From: an uncultured Bacteroidia bacterium
Lineage (GTDB): Bacteria > Bacteroidota > Bacteroidia > NS11-12g > UBA9320
Reading direction: 5' to 3'
Length of the DNA: 64,000 nucleotides
NCBI GenBank assembly: GCA_943787465.1
Contig: CALSMN010000005.1
Location: 247,480-311,479, forward strand
Shown: piece after piece, positions 54,978 through 63,700 of the stretch
Layout: each line of letters opens with the position of its first letter
Position numbering within the stretch: the first letter of the stretch is position 1
The notes under the pieces: generated by a model
Databases searched by the model: none
Told to the model about the DNA's origin: nothing
The model's input: the letters and a program-made list of their open reading frames with translations, nothing else
Made by a program: the position numbers and the translations under genes

Positions 54978-56308
54978 TGCCTATATCAAACGGACTCAAA
55001 ATAGCTATTCTCCCTTTACTTTTATGGAGTGTCACTTCTTGTAAAAAAGAACTATTTATTCCGGATGAAAAATCACCAGCCATCGACTCATCATCCCATC
55101 ACAATGGATTTCCACCCAATTATGATGTTGTTTTCAACCAAAATCAAGTCAATCGGATCAATATTATCTTTACACCGAATGAGTGGCAAGCCATGCAAAC
55201 TGACCTGGATCAAAAATCAGGAGGAGGTCCTGGAAGCCCCCCAACCGAAGATCCTTCCTATTTTGAGTGTGAAGTGATTTTTAATGGTCTATCGTGGAAT
55301 CATGTAGGCATCCGTTACAAAGGCAACTCCTCCCTCCGAGCCCGAAGCAATAAACTGCCTCTACGTTTTGATTTTGACCAGTGGGAAGACCAATACCCCG
55401 CCATTGCGGATCAACGGTTCTATGGATTTAAAGAATTATCGATGAGTAGCAACTATAACGATCCTGCTATCATGCGTGAAAAATCAGCTGCCGATTTGTT
55501 TAGAAACTTTGGCGTACCGGCAGTGCGTACGGCATTTTATGAAGTGTACATCGATGAAGGTACGGGTACATACCAGTATTATGGGGTGTACACCCTCACC
55601 GAAATTGTATTTGATACCTTCCTCAACGATTGGTTTGGATCCAAGAGTGGCAATTGCTACAAACCCGATGGTAATGGAGCTCGTTTTTTCTCATCCAATT
55701 TTACCCTTACCGATTTTGAGCTTAAAACCAATGAAGACCAAGCCGACAAAAGCGACATACAGCAGATGTACGACGTGCTGCAGTCCCCTACTCGAGCTAC
55801 CCATCCTACCCAATGGAAAAAAGATCTGGAAGCCGTTTTTGATGTGGATGGATTTTTAAAATACTTAGCCGTGAACAATACCATCCAAAATTGGGATACC
55901 TACGGCAAGATGACCCACAATTACTACCTCTACCATGATCCTAAGGATGATCGCATCAAATGGATCGTTTGGGATCATAACGAAGCTTTCCAAAACGGAA
56001 AAATGGGCGGAGCCTTGTCCTTAGGCATGCAAGAAGTGGGTGTGGATTGGCCGCTGATCAACTACCTCATCGCAGATGAGACCTATGAAACAACCTACCA
56101 AGGCTATCTCAAACAGTGTATCGAAACTTCCTTTGCCAGCACGCGTATGCAAGGCATCTACAGCACACAAGAAAACCTACTTCAAACCGCTGCGGATAAT
56201 GAAGAAACGGGCTATTCCTACACCAACGGTCAGTTTAATGCTGCCGTGCAAACGCTCCAAAATCACAACACCGATCGCATACAGGCGGTTACCGAGTATT
56301 TGCAATAA
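54977..56308 (+). CDS. CotH-family kinase lipoprotein
   Basis: This 443-residue protein carries a lipoprotein signal (LPLLLWSVTSCKK), so it should sit in the envelope. The CotH kinase fold shows in WNHVGIRYKGNSSLRARSNKLPLRFDFD, FYGFKELSMSSNYNDPAIMREKSAADLF, YYGVYTLTEIV and the probable metal-binding IKWIVWDHNEAF. CotH of Bacillus phosphorylates coat proteins. Here the partner and substrate are unknown. It closes the VTC-DUF4956-DUF2490-CotH cluster, and a PKD/T9SS remnant follows in the same frame 12 nt after its stop. Confidence 0.9.
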   Translation: MPISNGLKIAILPLLLWSVTSCKKELFIPDEKSPAIDSSSHHNGFPPNYDVVFNQNQVNRINIIFTPNEWQAMQTDLDQKSGGGPGSPPTEDPSYFECEVIFNGLSWNHVGIRYKGNSSLRARSNKLPLRFDFDQWEDQYPAIADQRFYGFKELSMSSNYNDPAIMREKSAADLFRNFGVPAVRTAFYEVYIDEGTGTYQYYGVYTLTEIVFDTFLNDWFGSKSGNCYKPDGNGARFFSSNFTLTDFELKTNEDQADKSDIQQMYDVLQSPTRATHPTQWKKDLEAVFDVDGFLKYLAVNNTIQNWDTYGKMTHNYYLYHDPKDDRIKWIVWDHNEAFQNGKMGGALSLGMQEVGVDWPLINYLIADETYETTYQGYLKQCIETSFASTRMQGIYSTQENLLQTAADNEETGYSYTNGQFNAAVQTLQNHNTDRIQAVTEYLQ

Positions 56309-56737
56309 GGAATAACGTGGATGGCAAATGATGCAAATCACGCTTCCATCGCTTCACGTGGCCCAACCTACACCTATACTGTAAATCAAGGAACGTACAA
56401 TGTTTGTTTGAAAACACGATTAGCAAATTGCTTTAGCGAACTATGCAAGGAAATAACCATTGATTTAGTCGGTATTGAAGACTTGGTTGAAAATGATAAC
56501 CTTATAGAGGTTTATCCTAACCATACAACTGGTCAATTTATCGTGTCAGTTAAAAATGCAACCGATGTAGTAGTTAAAGTAGGAGATATTCTTGGCAATG
56601 TTTTAGATGTGAATGTGATCGACAACTTGAACGGTACGTATGGTGTAGATATGTCAGCGGTTGCTGATGGTGTATACTTTGTACAAGTGAAAAACGGAAA
56701 TTCGTATACAACGAAGAGAATCACCGTTTCTAAATAA
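56309..56737 (+). pseudogene. C-terminal remnant of a PKD-domain T9SS protein
   Basis: The ORF track lists 56321-56737, but similarity to a PKD domain seems to begin upstream of that ATG (ITW, then RGPTYTYTVNQGTYNVCLKT). It is followed by a complete type A sorting domain (EVYPNHTTGQFIVSV ... ADGVYFVQVKNGNSYTTKRI). No signal peptide or start region is present, so this is the tail of a lost secreted protein. It is in the same frame as the CotH gene, separated only by TAA. A good terminator follows. Confidence 0.7.
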
Positions 56738-56755
56738 TGTAATTAAAATAAATGG

Positions 56756-56789
56756 AAAAAGCCCTTCATCATTTGGTGAAGGGCTTTTT
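56756..56789. terminator. Bidirectional rho-independent terminator
   Basis: AAAAAGCCCTTCA and TGAAGGGCTTTTT pair perfectly around an 8-nt loop. It lies between the T9SS remnant (+) and queE (-) and can serve both strands. Confidence 0.92.
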
Positions 56790-56791
56790 AT

Positions 56792-57391
56792 TTAGTCTAC
56801 TCCCAAATATTTGTGAATTTGCAGGCTCACTTGCCAGTTGGGATGTAATCGGACATAATCGAAGATGATTTTTTCGGTAATGGCCCGTTTGTCCCACTCG
56901 GGTTGCAAGTACAAGCGGCAGGAAGACGATACCAAGGCATGATTTTCTTGGGCCCATTTTAAGTCACTTGGATTGAATACCACCACCTTGAGTTCATCTG
57001 CTTGTGCAGCAACTTCAGGTAATGGGGCTTTAAATTTTTTTGGAGAAAACGTCACCCAATCGAACTTACCAACCAGCGGGTACGCACCACTGGTCTCGAT
57101 GTGAATTTGAAATCCAGCCGTTTTGAATGCTGAAGTAAGTTGTGTGAGATCATACATGGCCGGTTCCCCACCCGTAAGAATCAGCAGTTTACTAGCATGT
57201 TTTTGGGCTTCGCTCAATAAAAAATCAACAGATCGTTTTGGATGATTTTCCGCATCCCAACTTTCTTTTACATCACACCATACACAACCAATATCACAAC
57301 CACCCAAACGGATAAAAAAAGCCGCTTGTCCAGCATACACTCCCTCCCCTTGGATGGAGTAAAAATATTCCATTACGGGAAAGTGGGTCAT
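56792..57391 (-). CDS. queE: 7-carboxy-7-deazaguanine synthase
   Basis: QueE is a radical-SAM enzyme of queuosine/7-deazaguanine synthesis. The 199-residue protein starts MTHFPVMEYFYSIQGEG and has the cluster motif CDIGCVWC (CxxxCxxC). TGGEPAMYDL and IETSGAYPL are further typical segments. It overlaps folD by 4 nt. The other que genes are not in the window. Confidence 0.94.
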   Translation of the reverse strand: MTHFPVMEYFYSIQGEGVYAGQAAFFIRLGGCDIGCVWCDVKESWDAENHPKRSVDFLLSEAQKHASKLLILTGGEPAMYDLTQLTSAFKTAGFQIHIETSGAYPLVGKFDWVTFSPKKFKAPLPEVAAQADELKVVVFNPSDLKWAQENHALVSSSCRLYLQPEWDKRAITEKIIFDYVRLHPNWQVSLQIHKYLGVD

Positions 57392-58269
57392 TGAATTATT
57401 TTGGATTTATAACTTTTTAATGTATTGAAGAGTAATCCATAGCGAGTCATGGGACCTACACCACCAGGAACTGGCGTAATGGCTGCACATTTATCGACTA
57501 ACGTATCAAATTCCGCATCGCCTTGAAGTGCATAACCTTTCTGATTATCAGCAGCAACACGGGTAATTCCTACATCAATCACTACCGCCCCCTCTTTCAC
57601 CATATCGCCTTTCAAAAAATGAGGGATGCCCACAGCTACAATGACAATATCTGCCCGAGATGTATGCGATGCTAGGTCTTGGGTATATCGGTGACACAAG
57701 GTAACGGTAGATTCTCCCGGATATCCTCCTCTACTCATCAGTATACTCATGGGCCTACCTACAATATTGCTTCGCCCAATCACCACACAATGCTTGCCTT
57801 TGGTTTCGATGCCATATTCTGCTAACATCATCATGACGCCAAAGGGGGTCGCACTGATGTAGGTATCTTCATTTTTGGTAAGTCGACCCACACTAATCGT
57901 ATGAAAACCATCTACATCAATTCGCGGATCAATGGCCTCCGTAATCTTCGAAGCATCCATGTGTTTTGGTAGTGGTAGTTGGACAATTAATCCATCGATG
58001 GAATCCGTTGCATTGATACTTGAAATAAGATCGAGTAAGGCTTGTTCTGAAGTATCGGCTGGAAGTTTGTGTACGGTAGATTCAAAGCCAACAAATTGAC
58101 AATCCCTTTCTTTACTTGCCACATAAGTCTGGCTGGCCCCATCATCACCAACTAAAATAGCCGCAAGATGAGGAGAACGATGCCCTTCATTTTTAAACTG
58201 ACTAACCTCTTCCTTAATTTTACTTCTGAGTTTGAGGGCTAAGCCCTTCCCATCGATTATTGTTGACAT
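57388..58269 (-). CDS. folD: Methylenetetrahydrofolate dehydrogenase/cyclohydrolase
   Basis: FolD interconverts one-carbon folates using NADP. The start at 58269 gives MSTIIDGKGLA, the family N-terminus; the track begins at TTG 58281. Motifs include SQTYVASKERDCQFVGFES with the catalytic Lys, DGLIVQLPLPKHMD, VVIGRSNIVGRPM and TPVPGGVGPMTRYGLL. Length 293 is normal. TATTTTTG lies 9 nt before the ATG. Confidence 0.96.
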   Translation of the reverse strand: MSTIIDGKGLALKLRSKIKEEVSQFKNEGHRSPHLAAILVGDDGASQTYVASKERDCQFVGFESTVHKLPADTSEQALLDLISSINATDSIDGLIVQLPLPKHMDASKITEAIDPRIDVDGFHTISVGRLTKNEDTYISATPFGVMMMLAEYGIETKGKHCVVIGRSNIVGRPMSILMSRGGYPGESTVTLCHRYTQDLASHTSRADIVIVAVGIPHFLKGDMVKEGAVVIDVGITRVAADNQKGYALQGDAEFDTLVDKCAAITPVPGGVGPMTRYGLLFNTLKSYKSKIIQ

Positions 58270-58278
58270 TGAATGGTT

Positions 58279-58286
58279 CAAAAATA
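58279..58286 (-). promoter_or_regulatory. -7 promoter element of folD
   Basis: TATTTTTG on the minus strand ends 9 nt before the folD ATG and includes the track's TTG start codon. Confidence 0.45.
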
Positions 58287-58330
58287 TAGAATTATATCCC
58301 TAAAATAAAGCATGAACATCTGATAACGCT

Positions 58331-58338
58331 TATTTTTG
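58331..58338 (+). promoter_or_regulatory. Possible -7 promoter element of the lipoprotein-subtilase pair
   Basis: TATTTTTG lies about 45 nt before the TTG start at 58383. A second match, TAGCTTTG at 58378-58385, overlaps the start codon itself and is less likely to serve this gene. Confidence 0.35.
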
Positions 58339-58382
58339 TTGAAACAAGTTACTAACCACTCTATCCTAACTTACAAATAGCT

Positions 58383-59039
58383 TTGAAACTATATTTTTAC
58401 ACCCTGATTCTACTTACTTCCGTAGCCTTATATAGCTGTGCTCCAGATGAGCCCTTGAAGCCTGTCAAACCCCCTTTTTCTTCTGTTTATGTGGGAAAAA
58501 TATCAACCTATGCGGTTGAAGAAATACACCATGATGCTTTCACACGCACAACCGATACCCTAAACTATCGGTTAAGAGAAACCGTAGAAGAATTGTATAT
58601 AGATGCTGCGGGCGATACGGCGTATAAAGTACGCATAGATCGTAGTGAAATTCCAGAAAATACATGGGTCTTTGACCAGTACGCTATTGAACAACAGGAT
58701 GTTTATGGATTGGAACGTATCGAAAATGATTCTAGAAAAGTAAAGTTAATATACCCCGTATCTGATGGGAAACGTTGGGATGTGAATCTCTTTAATGCTG
58801 AAGATCCCCAATATGGATATTACCAAGATGTCGATCAGCCCTATCCCACCAGCGACTCCATGTACCCTGAAACTGTTCATGTGATATTAGCTGATCAAAC
58901 CGATTTTATTTTTAGTCACATCGAGACCGAAATATACGCACGAAACACGGGACTTATCAAACAAGAGATTATTCAAACTGAAACACAACCTGGAAAATAT
59001 AAAAATGGAATTGAGTATACCAAAATACGTATTAAATAG
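58383..59039 (+). CDS. Lipoprotein of unknown function
   Basis: This 218-residue protein starts at TTG and has a lipoprotein signal (LYFYTLILLTSVALYSCAPDEP). The mature sequence is a mixed beta protein with many Tyr and acidic residues (YRLRETVEELYIDAAGDTAYKVRID). I recognise no family. Its end overlaps the subtilase gene by 35 nt, so the two products may work together in the envelope. Confidence 0.7.
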   Translation: MKLYFYTLILLTSVALYSCAPDEPLKPVKPPFSSVYVGKISTYAVEEIHHDAFTRTTDTLNYRLRETVEELYIDAAGDTAYKVRIDRSEIPENTWVFDQYAIEQQDVYGLERIENDSRKVKLIYPVSDGKRWDVNLFNAEDPQYGYYQDVDQPYPTSDSMYPETVHVILADQTDFIFSHIETEIYARNTGLIKQEIIQTETQPGKYKNGIEYTKIRIK

Positions 59040-60708
59040 CCCTAGACTTTATGTTATTGGACTTTTTATAAGTCTGCAATTGACGGTATTGGCTCAATAT
59101 CAAGATGCTTATTATGTACAGTTAGTGGGTAAAGATACGTTTTATGACGCGAACCATTTATTAAGTAAAAAAGCTCTGGATCGAAGAAGTAAGTATTCCA
59201 TTCCAATTGATTATCAGGATTACCCCGTGAAAACTACCTACATTCAAAGCCTAGAGAATATCGATAGTATACATGTTCGATACACATTGAAATGGCTCAA
59301 CGCCGCAATCGTTGAATCTACGTCTACCGCTATCCAGTCACTGGATAGCATTTCTTTTGTTAACTTCACTCAATATGTGGGTAAGGTTACGGCTCATCAA
59401 AATGTAAACCGTGAAAAGATGACCTTTATTCAACCCATGGTTAAGCTCAAAGAGAGTTCCATGCATACACAAAATTTAACATCTAGGGATTATGGAATAG
59501 CCTACGATCAAAATAAACAAATTGGCATCCTTGACTTACATCAAAAAGGGTGGAATGGAAATGGTATATCCGTTGCTGTTTTTGATGCTGGATTCAAGAA
59601 TTTAAATACCATTCCTGGATTTTTAAAACATCAAGCTAATCATAAATTAAGATATGGATATGATTGGGTTAACATGGACAATACTCTTACTGATTTTGAA
59701 ACACATGGAACTTCATGCGCTTCGGCTCTGGGTGCCTATGATCCCGGTAGCTACATTGGTAGTGGACCCTTATCCAGTATCACGTTATTCAAAACCGAAA
59801 ATGGAAAGACCGAATATCCCATTGAAGAACTTAATTGGTGTAAAGCTGCCGAAATTGCAGATAGCTTAGGTGTTGATATGATTACATCTTCCTTGGGATA
59901 CAACCAATTTGATGATGTGCGTTTAAATTACACCCATAGTCAATTGGACGGAAATACAGCCTTCATAAGTCGAGTAGCAAAAATTGCAGTTGCAAAAGGC
60001 ATTATTGTGCTAAATAGTGCAGGGAACCAAGGCCACAGTCCATGGCAAAAAATTGGGTTTCCAGCCGACAGTAGAGAAGTTATCACTGTGGGAGCTGTCG
60101 ATAAAAAGGGTGATGTAGCCTATTTCAGCAGTCGTGGAAATAATGCCAACCATCACCTTAAACCAGACCTTTCTGCTATGGGAGTGATGACGGCTGTAGC
60201 TACCCCAAAAGGCACATACAATAAGGGAAACGGCACTAGCTTTTCAACACCTGTAGTCGCTGGAGGAGTGGCTTGTCTACTCCAAGCATATCCTCATTTA
60301 TCACCCTTAGCTATTGCAGATCTATTGCGAAAAACAGCAACTCAAAATCATCGACCCGATTCTATGATAGGCTATGGTATTGCCCGATTTGATGTGGCTT
60401 ATGCCTTTCAAAAGTCAGTTGAAGAAAACAGAAAAATACACGTAATTAATACCTTAAATAAGGAATTTGTAGTGCTTAATGCTCAGGATAACCCCATCTC
60501 CTATACGCTTTACCTTCACCGAAAATTTCTCGGTTTTATTGCTGTTAAAAAGAAAATACAATCGGAATCCAATGTATCCATTTCATCGGCACATTACATC
60601 CCACTAAGCGAGATAGCCGATGCTGAGCCTATGGAACTATCCATTCGTGTGATTGGTAATGATGAAAAAGGACAACTGAAGATAAAGGCTCGTTGTAAAT
60701 TAAAATAG
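59005..60708 (+). CDS. S8-family subtilisin-like serine protease
   Basis: This is a 567-residue secreted subtilase. A signal peptide (YVIGLFISLQLTVLAQ) and a pro-region of about 130 residues precede the catalytic domain. The triad is visible as D in VAVFDAGFKN, H in THGTSCASALG and S in NGTSFSTPVVAGG, with oxyanion Asn in LNSAGNQG. The C-terminus (ELSIRVIGNDEKGQLKIKARCKLK) is not a clear T9SS sorting domain. It overlaps the preceding lipoprotein gene. Confidence 0.92.
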   Translation: MELSIPKYVLNSPRLYVIGLFISLQLTVLAQYQDAYYVQLVGKDTFYDANHLLSKKALDRRSKYSIPIDYQDYPVKTTYIQSLENIDSIHVRYTLKWLNAAIVESTSTAIQSLDSISFVNFTQYVGKVTAHQNVNREKMTFIQPMVKLKESSMHTQNLTSRDYGIAYDQNKQIGILDLHQKGWNGNGISVAVFDAGFKNLNTIPGFLKHQANHKLRYGYDWVNMDNTLTDFETHGTSCASALGAYDPGSYIGSGPLSSITLFKTENGKTEYPIEELNWCKAAEIADSLGVDMITSSLGYNQFDDVRLNYTHSQLDGNTAFISRVAKIAVAKGIIVLNSAGNQGHSPWQKIGFPADSREVITVGAVDKKGDVAYFSSRGNNANHHLKPDLSAMGVMTAVATPKGTYNKGNGTSFSTPVVAGGVACLLQAYPHLSPLAIADLLRKTATQNHRPDSMIGYGIARFDVAYAFQKSVEENRKIHVINTLNKEFVVLNAQDNPISYTLYLHRKFLGFIAVKKKIQSESNVSISSAHYIPLSEIADAEPMELSIRVIGNDEKGQLKIKARCKLK

Positions 60709-60719
60709 TTGACGACCCA

Positions 60720-63700
60720 TTATCTCAATTTGGTCACGGGTATCCGTTGCCAGGCTTCTTTGGTTTGAATTTCAAGGATATAAGTACCCGATTGAATATC
60801 CATGAACCATTCCAGATGATTGGAATCCACCATGTCTTCAGAATCAATTAATTTACCATATACATCAACCAATCGAACCGATTGAATGGGCGAAGGTGAT
60901 TGAATAGTCAATTGATTTTGAAAGGGATTAGGGTATACCTGAATATCGCTATCGGCTAGGTTAGCTGTCCAAAGACCTTGTACAAATTCAAAATCAATCT
61001 TTAAGGTATCATTTGAGTTTACTTGATCATCGGCATAATCCACCCAAAAAATAGCCTTGGCTTTGGCTGATTGAGGATACATCAAGGAACTATCAAAACG
61101 AATAATCGTAGATTGTCCTGAAGCTAAATCAAATGTTTTAATATCTTGATAGATTTGACCGCCATCCACAAAAACATCGCATGCAACATTGATAGCAGAT
61201 AGGTCCTCCATTCCATCATTCCTGAGCACAACTTGAGGACAATAAACCTGACTTTTATACAAATCTTCTTGAGGAAGAATTACAGATTCTAATACGATAT
61301 CTCGACGTTTCACTACCTTAAAGCGGGATATGAGTGTGTCGTTTCTCGGGTTGTTGTCCGTATTTTCGATCCATGAGGTCATTGTAAATGATCCAGGATT
61401 TATGGCATTCCACGATTGGTTAGCCGTAAAATTAAGTGCCCTATTGGCGAGTAACTCAGATTTAGTGAACGTATCTGTATAAAGCAAATTCGAACCTGTA
61501 TCTTTTAATTCAACAACAACCCGAATAGTGGCCATGGTTTCTAGTCCTTCATTTAAGATCTGAATAGAGGGATACAGTAATGTATTTAACTCCAGCGTAT
61601 CATTATCATTGGGGGTTAGATGTGATTGGATACTCAAATCTTGGGTATACCGAACCCTGTATGATGTATGAATTGTATCCAATGGATTGGGTTCATCCTC
61701 AAGAGAAGAATGATTGATTACTGTTACATAATAATCGCCTACTTGAGCAAAAGAGACATCCGACAAATAGAAAGTATCGGTTGTCTGACGACTCAAATTG
61801 ACCATAATCGAATCTTGATAGGTACGTTCAGCTTGATTGTTTTCAATATCAACACTAATTTTGGCATTAATCGTTGCATTTTTTCCATTATTCCGAATAA
61901 CCAAAGCAAAAGGTGTATCTATACTGTTCCAAGGAATAACAGCATTGGGTTGCAACACTTCAAGAAGTTGAATATCATGGCTATTAATGACTGAAAAAGA
62001 AGAAATAAGGGTATCGTTACTTCGCACCTGATCATCGGGGATATATACCCATGCTAAGAATTGATAGTTTCCAGCTACATCGAGGCTAATAGACTTAAAA
62101 AAAGCTTGTTTATCTGTGTAATATGGGGATTTTTGGCGGATACTATCGAAATAAACTATATTTCCGATATCATCCAAAATCTGACAAAATATACGTGCAG
62201 AATCCTGATTGGAAATCCCATCATTTCGATAAATAACATACGGTACTATAGTGGTATCCTTTGCATAAAATCCTTGATTTTCTGGAGTTTCAGCTCGAAG
62301 CATCATCATATCATCCACTTTTCTGACATTGATCATCACTTGCATGGTATCATTTTGAGGAAAGCTGTCTATACTTAAAAGCGTAAATGCTCTCAAGAAT
62401 ACATCACCATGTTCTGGCAGATAAATGGTATCAAAAGGAATGATAGTAGTTGAATTAGCTAGTAGATTTACCACCTTATCTTGTGACAAAATAATTTGAT
62501 TACTCTGGTTTACCAATTCCATTCTTACTGTTAAATTATTTTGAGACTTTACACCATAATTAATGGCTCTAACTACCATCTGTAATGGTTCGCGTTGTAA
62601 ATCGAATTGGTCTCCATAGGATGGAGAAAAAATTTGATCAACAGCTACATCATGATCTTTAATGAAAGAAAAATCAATAGTCCGAGCATTATTATCTATA
62701 ACACTATCCGACGCTAGGTTTGAACTAAATTCCACTGAATAGTCACCTAATCTATAGGAACTTATTTTACCAAAACTTACAGTAACCGAGTCTCCAGCCA
62801 AAATGCTCGTAGATTGGTCGTTGCTATATTCTAACTGTCCAAAACGATTATATAATTCTGCTTTAACCGGAATGTTTATTTGGTCTTGATAACCATAATT
62901 AATAAATTGAGCCTTGATTTCAAGTGAATCAAATTCATCGTAATAATATGCAGAATCTGGTATGGGAGAAACAGAATTTAATACCGCTATGTCATTGGCT
63001 ACTTGCAATCGCGGTTGAATATTAAAATTAAAATTAAAACCTGGCGAAAATGGTGTCCAGGTGGTATCTCCTGCAGGTGCCGTAAAATAAAAAGTATGCG
63101 GTCTTACAGGAATTTCACTTTGATAGCTGAAGCCCACATTGGTCATTCCAGCTTGGCGAATACCCACATAAAAACTATGGGTCACAGCAATACGTGGCAA
63201 CACACTCATGATAAAAGTTCCTGCGGCAGACATCGAGGTGTCAGACATAAATAGTTCTTTACCTGGATACCCATTGGCGTCAACCTCCCAGATTCCTAAT
63301 TGAAATGAACGACCTACTGAATTAAAATCAACTTTAATTTGATTGATATAAGATGTACCATCTACAAAAAATCGAGCTACAAAATCTCCTGTACTTCCAT
63401 TAAAGCCGATTCCCCCAGAATTAGGAGAAAAAGGGTCCGCATGGGAGTATACGTTATAATTAACTGTTCTATTTTTACTGATAGAATTATTGGATACATT
63501 GCTATCCAACGCTGCATCTATCCTCAATGTTTCTGTACCTTGAAGAGATGGGTTATATGAATCAAAATAAATAAAAGTAGATGTGTACGGATCTATTTGA
63601 GACACCGTAACACTATCTTTAAATGTATTGGATCCACTTACTGACAGGTATACTTTATGATTTTGAATCGTTTCTTTGCCTACGTTCGATACCACCACTT

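Noticed and set aside
55029-55859. Alternative plus-strand ORFs inside the CotH gene
   Set aside because: They are out-of-frame shadows of a gene with clear CotH motifs.
58378-58385. TAGCTTTG as promoter of the lipoprotein gene at 58383
   Set aside because: It overlaps the TTG start codon, so transcription from it would begin inside the gene.
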